Assembly (NCBI GenBank): GCA_014381945.1
Contig: JACNKQ010000031.1
Span: 22,644 to 86,643, forward strand
DNA length: 64,000 nucleotides
DNA from: Actinomycetota bacterium
Lineage (GTDB): Bacteria > Actinomycetota > Acidimicrobiia > Acidimicrobiales > MedAcidi-G1
Reading direction: 5' to 3'
Made by a program: the position numbers and the translations under genes. The notes below the pieces were generated by a model. That model saw nothing but the letters and a program-made list of their open reading frames with translations, was not told the DNA's origin and did not search any database. Shown here piece after piece: positions 52,130 to 60,512 of the stretch; within the stretch, counting starts at the first letter, position 1, and the number at the start of each line of letters is the position of its first letter.

Positions 52130-53302
52130 CTAGGCGGGGCCCATCACGATGGTGCCGTTGTGGCCACCGAACCCGAACGAGTTCGAGAGCGACGGCGATG
52201 GCTCCCATTGGGCAGGGCCGCCGAGCACCAGGTTGACCGGCGGCATGTCCGGGTCGGGGGTGGCGTATCCGGCGGTCGGAGGGATGAGCGCCTTCTGGAG
52301 GCTCAGAGCGAGCGCCACGGCCTCGAGGGCCCCGGCAGCCCCCAGGGCGTGTCCTGTGATCCCCTTCGTTGAGGTCACGAGCGGTCCGGGCGTGCCGAAT
52401 ACCTTCTCCATGGCCCGGGCCTCTGCCATGTCGTTGAGAGGGGTAGAGGTGCCGTGGGCGTTGATGTGGCCGATGTCGGCGGCCGTGACGCCGGCTTCCT
52501 CCATGGCCAACTCCATGCAGGCGATTGCACCGACGCCGCCGGGAGACGGTGCTGTGATGTGGTGTGCGTCGGCCGTGCTGGCTCCGCCCAGCACCTCGGC
52601 GATGATCGTGGCCCCACGGTCGAGGGCGGTATCCCACTCCTCCAGCACGAGGATCCCTGCGCCTTCTCCCATGACGAAGCCGTCCCGTTCGGCGTCGAAG
52701 GGGCGGGAGATACCGACGGATGAGAAGGCGGTCATGTTGGCGAACCCGGCCAGGGCCGTCGGAACGAAGGCGGCCTCGCTGCCGCCGGCGATCATCACGT
52801 CGCAGCGGCCGGAGGCCACCAGGCGGGCGGCGTTGGCGACTGCGTGGGTGCCGGCAGCGCAGGCCGTGCAGGTGTTCTCCGCCGGGCCTTGGAAGCCATG
52901 TCGCATCGAGACTGCGGCGGTGGAGGCATTGGCCATCATCATCGGCACGAGGAAGGGGGAGACCCTGCGCTCGCCCTTGTCGAGGCGGGTGGTGATCTGG
53001 TCCTCGAGGGTATGGATGCCCCCGATGCCGGTACCGATCCAGACACCACGTCGACCGGGATCGGCGGTCATGGTGCCCGCCTGTTCCAGCGCCATGTCAG
53101 CGGCAGCGATGGCGAACTGGGTGCACCGGTCGGCTCGACGCACCTCCTTGGGGTTGTCGAACCAGGGGCTGGGGTCGAAGTCGTGGACACGCCGGTAGCC
53201 CTCTGGAGCCGGCCCGCACAGGCCCTCCCAGAATGCATCGATTCCGATCCCGCAGGATGCGATGACCCCCAGGCCGGTTACGGCGACACGTCGACCCTGC
53301 AT
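52130..53302 (-). CDS. fabF: beta-ketoacyl-ACP synthase II FabF
   Basis: 390 residues. Elongating condensing enzyme. Seen: RRVAVTGLGVIASCGIGIDAF, NTCTACAAGTHAVANAARL with the nucleophile Cys (TACAAG), SRPFDAERDGFVMGEGAGILVLE, NAHGTSTPLNDMAEA (first His), TKGITGHALGAAGALEA (Lys and second His) and SNSFGFGGHNGTIV. All catalytic residues present. Last gene of fabD-fabG-acpP-fabF. Confidence 0.96.
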   Translation of the reverse strand: MQGRRVAVTGLGVIASCGIGIDAFWEGLCGPAPEGYRRVHDFDPSPWFDNPKEVRRADRCTQFAIAAADMALEQAGTMTADPGRRGVWIGTGIGGIHTLEDQITTRLDKGERRVSPFLVPMMMANASTAAVSMRHGFQGPAENTCTACAAGTHAVANAARLVASGRCDVMIAGGSEAAFVPTALAGFANMTAFSSVGISRPFDAERDGFVMGEGAGILVLEEWDTALDRGATIIAEVLGGASTADAHHITAPSPGGVGAIACMELAMEEAGVTAADIGHINAHGTSTPLNDMAEARAMEKVFGTPGPLVTSTKGITGHALGAAGALEAVALALSLQKALIPPTAGYATPDPDMPPVNLVLGGPAQWEPSPSLSNSFGFGGHNGTIVMGPA

Positions 53303-53329
53303 CAGGCTTTCCGGATCAGGTTCCCTGAA

Positions 53330-53566
53330 TCAGATCTTGCCGGTGATCATGGCGTAGGCGCCACCGACGGTCTCGATCCCCTCGAGTTCGGACTCTTCGA
53401 CGGTCACGTCGAACTCTTCTTCCAGGGCCATGACCAGTTCGACCAGGTCGAGGCTGTCGGCATCGAGGTCGTCGCCGAAGCGGGCTTCGAGGGTGATCTG
53501 GGAGGCATCTACCGAGAGCACCTCCACTGCACACCTGGTGAATCGTTCGAAGTTGGCGTCACTCAC
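53330..53566 (-). CDS. acpP: acyl carrier protein
   Basis: 78 residues, GTG start with GGAG 6-7 bases upstream on the minus strand. Acidic four-helix carrier; FGDDLDADSLDLVELVMALEEEF contains the Ser (DSL) that receives 4'-phosphopantetheine. 27 bases before fabF. TAGGGT at 53631-53626 on the minus strand may give acpP-fabF its own start with a leader of about 50 bases. Confidence 0.95.
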   Translation of the reverse strand: MSDANFERFTRCAVEVLSVDASQITLEARFGDDLDADSLDLVELVMALEEEFDVTVEESELEGIETVGGAYAMITGKI

Positions 53567-53625
53567 CGTGGACTCCGTTCTCTGCTGGCGCCATCGGGCG
53601 ACAGGTGGGCTTGATGGACGGCAAC

Positions 53626-53631
53626 ACCCTA
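53626..53631 (-). promoter_or_regulatory. possible -10 box TAGGGT of acpP-fabF
   Basis: TAGGGT on the minus strand in the 115-base gap between fabG and acpP. Predicted start near 53619. Confidence 0.35.
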
Positions 53632-53681
53632 GGGCGGAAGGAGACGTACCGTGACGATCTTGAATGGCTCCGGAGGCGTGA

Positions 53682-54398
53682 TCAGCCCATGAAGAGCCCG
53701 CCGTCGACGGGGAGCACGGCGCCGGTGATGAAGCCGGCTTCGTCGGAGGCCAGGAACCGAACGGCTGCGGCAATCTCGTCGGGGTGCCCGAGCCGTCCGA
53801 GCGGTACGGCCTCCGCATAGGCATCCTGCTGCTCTTCCGGGAGTGCGCGGAGCATGTCGGTGGCGACAGGACCGGGGGCAACCACGTTGACAGTCACCCC
53901 TCGACTGGCGAACTCCTTCGCAAACGACCGGGAAAGGCCCACGAGGCCGGCCTTCGAAGCGGCATAGTTGGCCTGACCGGCCTGGCCGATACGCCCGGCG
54001 ATCGAAGAGACGAACACGATGCGGCCCCAACGGGCGCGCATCATGCCCTTGGCCGCCCGCCGGGCGACACGGAAGCCGCCGGTGAGGTTGGCGTCGAGCA
54101 CGTCGGTGAAGTCGTCGTCGGACATGCGCAGGATGAGGCCGTCCCTGGTGATGCCGGCATTGGAGACCAGCACCTCGACGGGGCCGAGCTCCTCTTCTAT
54201 GTGGGCGAATGCGGTGTCGACCTGTTCGGCGACGGTGACGTCGCACGCCACGGGCAGGAGGCCCGCTCCGACCACCTCGGGTGGAGCCTCGCCTCGACAG
54301 GTCACGGCGACCCGGTCGCCCTGCTCGGCGAAGGCCCGGGCGCACGCCAGGCCGATGCCGCGGTTGCCGCCGGTAACCAGCACGGTTCGTTGGCTCAT
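53682..54398 (-). CDS. fabG: 3-oxoacyl-ACP reductase FabG
   Basis: 238 residues. NADPH-dependent SDR: VLVTGGNRGIGLACARAFAEQGD (TGxxxGIG), NAGITRDGLILRMSDDDF, VSSIAGRIGQAGQANYAASKAG (Ser, Tyr-x3-Lys), NVVAPGPVATDM and ITGAVLPVDGGLFMG. FabG-like features NAGITRD and SDDDF support an ACP-linked ketoreductase. 43 bases after fabD in the same operon. Confidence 0.95.
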   Translation of the reverse strand: MSQRTVLVTGGNRGIGLACARAFAEQGDRVAVTCRGEAPPEVVGAGLLPVACDVTVAEQVDTAFAHIEEELGPVEVLVSNAGITRDGLILRMSDDDFTDVLDANLTGGFRVARRAAKGMMRARWGRIVFVSSIAGRIGQAGQANYAASKAGLVGLSRSFAKEFASRGVTVNVVAPGPVATDMLRALPEEQQDAYAEAVPLGRLGHPDEIAAAVRFLASDEAGFITGAVLPVDGGLFMG

Positions 54399-54441
54399 CG
54401 GGATCCTCGCTTTTCTGGTCGGAGTGATCGAAGTGGTTGCA

Positions 54442-55620
54442 TCATGTGACCTGCAGCCAGGCGATGGGTTGGCTCGAGGTCACCCGCTCGGTGTCGAGCG
54501 CCAGCCAGCCCATGAGGGTTCCGGCGAACGATGAACGGACGTCCTCGCTCCCGATGGTGCCGAGGAGCTGTCCGGCGGCCACCGTTCCGCCGACGTCGAG
54601 GCCTTCGACAGGGGTGAACACCCCGGCGCAGGGGCTCACCACCAGGCGCTCGGTGGCGAAGAGGTGCTCTCCCTCGTGGTGCGCTGGTGGCGTGGCCTCC
54701 GGTGCGGTCGCCATCTCCTCGAGAAGGCGGTCGAGGTCATCGGGTGTGTTGACGGTGAGACGATTCGCCTTCCTGAGGGTGCGCTTGACGAGGCCGGTGA
54801 GGACGTTGCCGGGCCCGAGCTCCACGAACGTGGTGAAGCCCAGGTCGGAGAGCCTCTGGAGCGACTGGTGCCAGCGAACCGGCCTTGTCAACTGGGCGTT
54901 GAGGAGGCTGCGCCAGGCCTCGGGGTCGTCGTGTTCGAGGGCGTCGACGTTTGCCACCACGATGCCCTCCGGGGGACGGACGTCGGCGGCGTCGACTGCC
55001 GTCCGTAGGCGGTCGACGGCTGCCGCCATGAAGGGGGTGTGGAAGGCCCCGGAGACCTCGAGGCCGGTCACCCGCTTGGCGCCCGCCTCCCTCGCCGCGT
55101 TCCCAGCGACGGTGATGGCGTCGGGGTCGCCCGCGATCACCACCTGCCCCGGGGCGTTGAAGTTGGCCACCCACACGTCGCCGGCAGCGGCCTCACACGC
55201 TGACTCGACGCCGTCGTCGTCGAGTCCGAGTACGGCGGCCATGGTGCCGACCCGTTCGCCGGCCGCCTCCTGCATCGCCTCGCCGCGCTCTGCGACGAGG
55301 CTGACCGCCCCACCGAAGTCGAGGACGCCGGCTGCGGTCAGGGCGCTGTACTCGCCGAGGCTGTGTCCGGCATGGCCGGCGGCGTCGACGCCGACCCGTT
55401 CGACGGCGTCGAGGATCACCATGCTGGTCAGGAAGGTCGCCAACTGTGCGTTGCGGGTCTGGCGCAGCTCGTCGGCATCGGCTTCCAGCAGGAGGTGGGC
55501 CAGGTCCCGGCCCGCCACGTCCGAAGCCTCTTCGACTAGTTCCCAGGAAGGGTGCTCCTGCCAGGCTGCGCCCATGCCGGGTTGCTGGCTGCCCTGTCCC
55601 GAGTAGGTGAAGACGATCAT
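54442..55620 (-). CDS. fabD: malonyl-CoA:ACP transacylase FabD fused to a biotinyl/lipoyl-like domain
   Basis: 392 residues; AGGAGG 8 bases before ATG. Residues 1-303 are a complete FabD: YSGQGSQQPGMG, AGHSLGEYSALTAAGVL (Ser87), ERGEAMQEA, GAFHTPFM (His194) and VELGPGNVLTGLVKR. E. coli FabD ends here. Residues 304-324 are a linker, and 325-390 form a second domain with barrel-sandwich spacing: LVVSPCAGVFTPVEG, VGGTVAAGQLLGTIGSED, VRSSFAGTLMGWLALDTERV, QPIAWL. This parallels a BCCP domain, but the EAMKM hairpin with the modified Lys is absent, so it cannot carry biotin or lipoate there. Confidence 0.92.
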   Translation of the reverse strand: MIVFTYSGQGSQQPGMGAAWQEHPSWELVEEASDVAGRDLAHLLLEADADELRQTRNAQLATFLTSMVILDAVERVGVDAAGHAGHSLGEYSALTAAGVLDFGGAVSLVAERGEAMQEAAGERVGTMAAVLGLDDDGVESACEAAAGDVWVANFNAPGQVVIAGDPDAITVAGNAAREAGAKRVTGLEVSGAFHTPFMAAAVDRLRTAVDAADVRPPEGIVVANVDALEHDDPEAWRSLLNAQLTRPVRWHQSLQRLSDLGFTTFVELGPGNVLTGLVKRTLRKANRLTVNTPDDLDRLLEEMATAPEATPPAHHEGEHLFATERLVVSPCAGVFTPVEGLDVGGTVAAGQLLGTIGSEDVRSSFAGTLMGWLALDTERVTSSQPIAWLQVT

Positions 55621-55657
55621 CGAAGGGTTCCTCCTGCGGCGCACCGGCCGTTCCGGC

Positions 55658-55716
55658 CATTCCGGCCGCATGCCATTCCGGCCGCATGCCATTGTGGCCG
55701 CATGCCATTGTGGCCC
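55658..55716. repeat. 16-base iterated repeats upstream of fabD
   Basis: CATTCCGGCCGCATGC at 55658 and 55674, CATTGTGGCCGCATGC at 55690, and a partial fourth copy from 55706. They lie 38-96 bases upstream of the fabD ATG, between fabD and the divergent tRNA gene. Each contains the palindrome GCATGC, and the unit length is not a multiple of three. Confidence 0.9.
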
Positions 55717-55786
55717 ACGTGCGGGCATTTCGTGGTCAGAAGGCACATGGCGATCCTGTCCAGCGGTGGCGGCTGGACGGCTTCTG

Positions 55787-55792
55787 TAGGCT
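55787..55792 (+). promoter_or_regulatory. -10 box TAGGCT of the tRNA-Leu gene
   Basis: TAGGCT ends 9 bases before the first base of the mature tRNA, implying a very short 5' leader for RNase P. Confidence 0.45.
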
Positions 55793-55801
55793 GCCGGCCG
55801 C

Positions 55802-55885
55802 GCCCGGGTGGCGAAACTGGCAGACGCGGAGGACTCAAAATCCTCTGGCCGCAAGGCCTTGCGGGTTCGATTCCCGCCCCGGGCA
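55802..55885 (+). tRNA. tRNA-Leu (anticodon CAA)
   Basis: Acceptor stem GCCCGGG (55802-55808) with CCCGGGC (55878-55884) and discriminator A (55885). Anticodon stem GAGGA/TCCTC encloses CTCAAAA, so the anticodon is CAA (55836-55838), reading UUG. A long variable arm GGCC-GCAA-GGCC marks class II. T-arm GCGGG-TTCGATT-CCCGC. The 3' CCA is not encoded. Confident from the fold alone. Confidence 0.97.
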
Positions 55886-55965
55886 CGCGAAGTCCCCGCA
55901 TGCGGGAGTCCACTCGTACGACAAAGGTTGCCGGAGGGCGCAGGCCCGTCTGGCGCCCGCCTGCG

Positions 55966-55971
55966 TAGACT
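55966..55971 (+). promoter_or_regulatory. -10 box TAGACT of the coiled-coil gene
   Basis: TAGACT, 9 bases, then ATG 55981. Confidence 0.4.
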
Positions 55972-55980
55972 GCCCGGCCC

Positions 55981-56271
55981 ATGGCACGACCCCTGATCGA
56001 ACGACGCCTGAGCGAGATCGGCGAGCGACTTCGCCGGCTGCGCGCCGATGTGGCCGTCACCGAGGAACAACTCAGCCACCTCGCAGACGAGGCCGACGAC
56101 GCCAGGGTGCGCCACCTGGTATCCGAGACCCCGCTGTCCGGGCGTGAGCGTCGGGATGCGGACGGCCAGGTGCACGCCATGGCCAGACACCGCGAGGACC
56201 TCCTTGCCGAGGTGCTCCGGCTCGAGGTCACCCAGGACGAACTCCTCGACCGTATGACCGTCGAGCGCTGA
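55981..56271 (+). CDS. small coiled-coil protein upstream of pdtaR
   Basis: 96 residues, almost entirely helical and charged: MARPLIERRLSEIGERLRRLRADVAV, TEEQLSHLADEADDARVRHLV, HAMARHREDLLAEVLRLEVTQDELLDRM. Leu/Ile heptads suggest a two-helix coiled coil. I recall similar short proteins next to ANTAR regulators in related Actinobacteria but know no function. One base separates it from pdtaR, so the two are cotranscribed. Confidence 0.75.
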   Translation: MARPLIERRLSEIGERLRRLRADVAVTEEQLSHLADEADDARVRHLVSETPLSGRERRDADGQVHAMARHREDLLAEVLRLEVTQDELLDRMTVER

Positions 56272-56272
56272 C

Positions 56273-56860
56273 GTGGTCGACGAGGTCCGCGTAGCGCTTG
56301 CCGAGGACGAGGCAATCATCCGGCTCGACCTGAGGGAGACCCTCGAGGAGGAGGGCTACACGGTCGTCGGCGACACCGGTCGAGGTGACGAGATGCTCGA
56401 GTTGGTCGCTGCCACCGACCCCGACGTGGTGATCCTCGACATCAAGATGCCGGGCATGGACGGGATCGAGGTCGCCCGCCGGATCGCCGAGTCGCACGAT
56501 GCCGCCGTGGTGATCCTCACGGCGTTCAGCCAGCGTGAGCTCATCGACCAGGCAATCGAGGCCGGGGCGCTGGCCTACCTCGTCAAGCCCTTTCAGCGCA
56601 GCGAGCTGGTCCCCGCGGTCGAGATCGCCCGTGCCCGGCACCGGGAGATGCGGGCCCTCACCGACCAGGCACAGACGCTTGCCGACCGACTCGAGGCCCG
56701 CAAGGCCATCGACCGGGCCAGGGGCGTCCTGATGGACGAGGCCGGCCTAACCGAGGCCGACGCCTTCCGGTTCATCCAGCAGGCCGCCATGAACGAGAGG
56801 GCCAGCATGGCCGACGTGGCGCGCCAGGTGCTCGACGACGGACGGCGACCCGTTTCGTGA
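56273..56860 (+). CDS. pdtaR: ANTAR-domain response regulator (PdtaR-like)
   Basis: 195 residues, GTG start. Receiver domain (about 1-120): VALAEDEAIIRLDLRETLEEEGY with the acidic pocket, VVILDIKMPGMDGIEVA with the phosphorylated Asp, VVILTAFSQRE and AYLVKPFQRSEL. C-terminal ANTAR RNA-binding domain: LEARKAIDRARGVLMDEAG and LTEADAFRFIQQAAMNERASMADVARQVL. PdtaR acts after transcription by antitermination or target binding once phosphorylated by PdtaS, which is not in the window. Followed by polA as in mycobacteria. Confidence 0.94.
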   Translation: MVDEVRVALAEDEAIIRLDLRETLEEEGYTVVGDTGRGDEMLELVAATDPDVVILDIKMPGMDGIEVARRIAESHDAAVVILTAFSQRELIDQAIEAGALAYLVKPFQRSELVPAVEIARARHREMRALTDQAQTLADRLEARKAIDRARGVLMDEAGLTEADAFRFIQQAAMNERASMADVARQVLDDGRRPVS

Positions 56861-56894
56861 AGTGCTCCTAATCCGGGCTGTCGGTACCCCGGAG

Positions 56895-56900
56895 TAGGGT
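56895..56900 (+). promoter_or_regulatory. -10 box TAGGGT of polA (leaderless pattern)
   Basis: TAGGGT, 7 bases, then GTG 56908; no Shine-Dalgarno. Confidence 0.5.
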
Positions 56901-56907
56901 CGGCGCC

Positions 56908-59616
56908 GTGCCCCGACCGCTGCTGCTCATCGACGGCAACTCCCTGACGTACCGGGCCTTCTTCGCGCTCCCGACCGACCTCATGACAGCGTCGGGACAG
57001 GTCACCAACGCCGTGACCGGCTTCTGCGCCATGCTCGTGACCCTGCTCCGCGAGCACGAGCCGGACGGGATAGCCGTGGCCTTCGACCTTCCGGGCAGCA
57101 CCTTCCGACACGAGCGCCTGCCGTCGTACAAGGCCAACAGGGACAGGCAGCCCGACATCCTGTACGAGCAGTTGGGCCTGGTTCGGGAGCTGGTCGAGGC
57201 ATTGGGCCTGAAGGTGGTCGATGCCGAGGGCTTCGAGGCCGACGACGTGCTGGCCACCCTCGCCGCCACGGCCCGGGACGCCGGCAGGGAAGCGATCATC
57301 GTCACCGGTGACCGGGACAGCTATCAACTGGTCGAGGACCCGTACGTGCGGGTCCTGTACAACAAGCGGGGGGTATCCGACTACGCCCTCTATGACGAGG
57401 CGGGGATCGAGGAACGCACCGGCGTCAGTCCGGGCGACTACGTGCTCTACGCCGCCCTCCGCGGTGACCCGTCCGACAACCTGCCGGGTGTCCCAGGTGT
57501 GGGCGAGAAGACGGCGGCGAAGCTGGTCAACACCTACAGGGGGCTGGACGGCATCTTCGGGGCTGCAGCAGACCAGACGCCGAAGCTGCGCCAGAACCTC
57601 GAGGAGAACGAGGACCTGGTGCGGCTCAACACCGAGATGATGGTCCTGGTTCGCGACGTGCCGTTGGGGCTGGAGGCCGACGACCTGCAGCGGGGCCCGG
57701 TCGACGTCGATGCCGCAGTCGAGCTCTTCGACCGGCTGGAGCTCCGCACCGCCCGGGTGCGCCTGGGAGAGCTGCTCGGCGTCGACTTCTCCCCGGATGG
57801 GTCCGGTGGGTCCGGTGGAGCAGCGGACCGCAGCGACGGGGGAGAGATCCAGGTGGACGTTCAGCGGCCGAAGGATGCGGCGTCGGCGTGCGAGGCCCTC
57901 GCCGGGCTGCCTGCCGGTCCGATCGGCCTGGATGGCGGTGACCCGGACGGCGACGGTGGGGTCATGGGCGATGGGCTGGCACTGTCGGCCGGCGAAGGTG
58001 CGGTCGTCTGGCTCGAACGGGGCCTCCTCGGCTCACCGGATGTATCCGCAGCAATGATGGGCCTGATGGACGAAGACGCCGAAGGTTGCCCCGGCGTGGC
58101 ATTTCACGACGGCAAGCCGCTGGTCAAGGCGCTTCGGGCGCTCGGTGTGGATGTCGTAGCCCCGGTTCTCGACACCCGTCTGGCCGCATACCTGCTGGAC
58201 CCGGCCGATTCCAGCTTCGACCTCGAGCAGCTCCTCGAACGCCACTCCGGGCATCGGATTCCGTCGGGCGGGGCCTCCGATGGGCAACTCGACCTCGGCG
58301 GCGACACGACCGACAGTGCCGTCGGCGCGTCCCTGCGGGCGCGGTCGGTAGCGCTCCTGGTCGAGCCGATGCTGGCCGCCATCGACGCACAGGGCATCGC
58401 CCGGCTCAACACCGAGGTCGAGTTGCCCCTGCTCAGGGTGTTGGCCCGGATGGAGGAGGTCGGGGTGGGCGTCGACGTGGCCGAGTTGACACGCCTGCGC
58501 GACCAGCTCACCGCCGAATGCGAACGCCTGCGGGCCGCCGTCCACGAGGCCGCCGGGGAGGAGTTCAACGTCAACTCCACCAAGCAGCTCCGGGTGATCC
58601 TGTTCGAAAAGCTGGGGCTGACGCCCGGGAAGAAGACCAAGACCGGCTATTCCACGAACGCCGCCACCCTCGAGCGTCTCCGGGACGACCATCCAGTCGT
58701 CGAGTTCCTGCTGGCCTACCGCGAGGTCGAAAAGTTGCGTTCGACATACGGCGAGGGGCTGCTCGCCGAGGTGGGGGAGGGTGATCGGATCCGGGCCACG
58801 TTCAACCAGACCGTTGCCCGCACCGGTCGCCTCAGCTCCGACGCACCCAACCTCCACAACATCCCGGTCCGCACCGAAGCCGGCCGGGCCTTTCGACGGG
58901 CGTTCGTGCCGGCGGAGGGATACACGCTTCTCGTCGCCGACTACAACCAGATCGAGTTGCGGTGCATTGCCCACCTGGCCGAGGACCCCGGGCTGATCGC
59001 CGCCTTCGAAGCCGGAGACGACATCCACACGGCCGTGGCGGCGCGCACGTGGAACGTCGATCCGGCAGATGTGACCTTCGAGTTGCGGTCCCGGGCGAAG
59101 ATGGTCGCCTACGGTCTGGCCTATGGAATGGAGGCCTACGGGCTCTCGCAGCGACTGGACATACCGGTAGAGGAGGCCACCGAGATCCTGGACGGCTACT
59201 TCGCCGCCTTTCCGGCCGTGCGGGAGTACATGGACCGGACCGTCGCCGAGGCCCGCGACCGCGGATACACGGAGACCCTGTTCGGCCGCCGCCGCCGCAT
59301 CCCCGAGCTCTCGTCGCCCAACTTCAACATCCGCCAGGCGGGTGAGCGGCAGGCGATGAACGCCGGCATCCAGGGTCTGGCGGCCGACATCTTCAAGGTG
59401 GCTCTGGTCCGTCTCGACCGCCACCTCGAGGACGCCGACATGGAGAGCCGCCTGATCCTGCAGGTCCACGACGAGGTCATCCTCGAGGTCGTTCCGGATG
59501 AACGCGACGAGGCACTTACCGTCGTGCCGGAAATCCTGTCCGGCGCATTCGACCTGCGCGTCGAGCTGGCCGTCGACGTGGCCACCGGCGACACCTGGGC
59601 CGACGCCAAGGCATGA
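56908..59616 (+). CDS. polA: DNA polymerase I PolA
   Basis: 902 residues, GTG start. N-terminal 5' nuclease: LLIDGNSLTYRAFFALP, AFDLPGSTFRHERLPSYKANR, EADDVLATLA, TGDRDSYQLV, GDPSDNLPGVPGVGEKTAAKL. The middle 3'-5' exonuclease-like domain lacks the DxE of motif I (it reads GLDGGDPDG) and the motif II NxxYD, so it is probably inactive. Polymerase domain: NTELPLL-like NTEVELPLLRVLARME, LSSDAPNLHNIPVRTEAGR, VADYNQIELRCIAHLA, KMVAYGLAYGMEAYGLSQRL and LQVHDEVILEV. Overlaps the methyltransferase gene (ATGA). Confidence 0.96.
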   Translation: MPRPLLLIDGNSLTYRAFFALPTDLMTASGQVTNAVTGFCAMLVTLLREHEPDGIAVAFDLPGSTFRHERLPSYKANRDRQPDILYEQLGLVRELVEALGLKVVDAEGFEADDVLATLAATARDAGREAIIVTGDRDSYQLVEDPYVRVLYNKRGVSDYALYDEAGIEERTGVSPGDYVLYAALRGDPSDNLPGVPGVGEKTAAKLVNTYRGLDGIFGAAADQTPKLRQNLEENEDLVRLNTEMMVLVRDVPLGLEADDLQRGPVDVDAAVELFDRLELRTARVRLGELLGVDFSPDGSGGSGGAADRSDGGEIQVDVQRPKDAASACEALAGLPAGPIGLDGGDPDGDGGVMGDGLALSAGEGAVVWLERGLLGSPDVSAAMMGLMDEDAEGCPGVAFHDGKPLVKALRALGVDVVAPVLDTRLAAYLLDPADSSFDLEQLLERHSGHRIPSGGASDGQLDLGGDTTDSAVGASLRARSVALLVEPMLAAIDAQGIARLNTEVELPLLRVLARMEEVGVGVDVAELTRLRDQLTAECERLRAAVHEAAGEEFNVNSTKQLRVILFEKLGLTPGKKTKTGYSTNAATLERLRDDHPVVEFLLAYREVEKLRSTYGEGLLAEVGEGDRIRATFNQTVARTGRLSSDAPNLHNIPVRTEAGRAFRRAFVPAEGYTLLVADYNQIELRCIAHLAEDPGLIAAFEAGDDIHTAVAARTWNVDPADVTFELRSRAKMVAYGLAYGMEAYGLSQRLDIPVEEATEILDGYFAAFPAVREYMDRTVAEARDRGYTETLFGRRRRIPELSSPNFNIRQAGERQAMNAGIQGLAADIFKVALVRLDRHLEDADMESRLILQVHDEVILEVVPDERDEALTVVPEILSGAFDLRVELAVDVATGDTWADAKA

Positions 59617-60383
59617 CCGGGGTCGAGGGGGGTGCGGGGGCGGACAGGGTCACGGGCCACTGGTTCGAAGGGGTGGCCGACCATCTGGGAGAGGCGTACC
59701 TGCGCTACTCGTTCACCTACGGAACGGTCCAGGAGGTCGACTTCCTCGTCGAGGCACTCGGGCTGGATGAGGGCGCCAGGATCCTCGATGTGGGCTGCGG
59801 ACCCGGTCGACACGCCCACGAGCTTGCCCGCCGGGGCTTCGAGGTGGTCGGCGTGGATGTCTCGCATGCGTTCATCGACCTGGCGACCCGGGACGCTCCC
59901 CCTGGTGCGACCTTCGTGCGTGGAGATGCCCGCAACCTGTCCTACCAGGCTGAGTTCGATGCGGCGATCTCACTCTGCCAGGGAGCGTTCGGCCTCGCAG
60001 GCGGGCCCGGCGCCGACCCGGTGCCCCTCGATCCCGACGGGGCGATCCTGGAAGGGATTGCCGCCGCAGTGCGTCCCGGGGGCCGTCTGGCCCTGAGCGC
60101 ATTCTCCGCGTACTTTCAGGTGCGGTTCCTCGGAGACCTCGACGACTTCGATGCCGCCTCCGGGGTCAATCGGGAATGCACGGAGATCCGGGATCCGGAA
60201 GGGAACGTCTCGGAGGCGGACCTCTGGACCAGTTGCTTCACGCCACGGGAGCTTCGGCTCATGGCCGACCGGGCCGGCCTGGTCGTCGAGGGGATCTGGT
60301 CGGTCACCCCGGGGGACTACGGCCGCCGTCCACCCGACCTCGAGCACCCCGAATTCCTCGTCCTGGCGGCGCGGCCGGGATGA
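59613..60383 (+). CDS. SAM-dependent methyltransferase, substrate unknown
   Basis: 256 residues, ATGA overlap with polA. Class I fold: ARILDVGCGPGRHAHELARRG (SAM loop), VVGVDVSHAFIDLA, FVRGDARNLSYQAEFDAAISLCQGAFG, LEGIAAAVRPGGRLALSAFS. The N-terminus (TGHWFEGVADHLGEAYLRYSFTYG) is typical of small-molecule or lipid methyltransferases annotated generically. Nothing identifies the acceptor. Its coupling to polA is translational; a functional link is not implied. Confidence 0.85.
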   Translation: MTGVEGGAGADRVTGHWFEGVADHLGEAYLRYSFTYGTVQEVDFLVEALGLDEGARILDVGCGPGRHAHELARRGFEVVGVDVSHAFIDLATRDAPPGATFVRGDARNLSYQAEFDAAISLCQGAFGLAGGPGADPVPLDPDGAILEGIAAAVRPGGRLALSAFSAYFQVRFLGDLDDFDAASGVNRECTEIRDPEGNVSEADLWTSCFTPRELRLMADRAGLVVEGIWSVTPGDYGRRPPDLEHPEFLVLAARPG

Positions 60384-60418
60384 TCGCAGGCCCTGAAGGG
60401 GTTTCCCGGCCCCGGGGA

Positions 60419-60424
60419 TAGGCT
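60419..60424 (+). promoter_or_regulatory. -10 box TAGGCT of rpsA
   Basis: TAGGCT followed by a T6 run (60424-60429). The predicted start near 60431 leaves a leader of about 80 bases to GTG 60513, or nearly none to the in-frame GTG at 60435. Confidence 0.4.
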
Positions 60425-60512
60425 TTTTTGGTCCGTGCCACCGGCATGGGCGCACGGCGAGTTCTTCGCCGACTGTTCCTGTCCCCGATCCCTGTCCCCG
60501 AGAAAAGCCACC

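Noticed and set aside
60390..60429. Intrinsic terminator after the methyltransferase gene
   Set aside because: A T6 run is present, but the preceding GGGG/CCCC pairings leave either a loop of two or a stem of four; TAGGCT there is better read as the rpsA -10 box.
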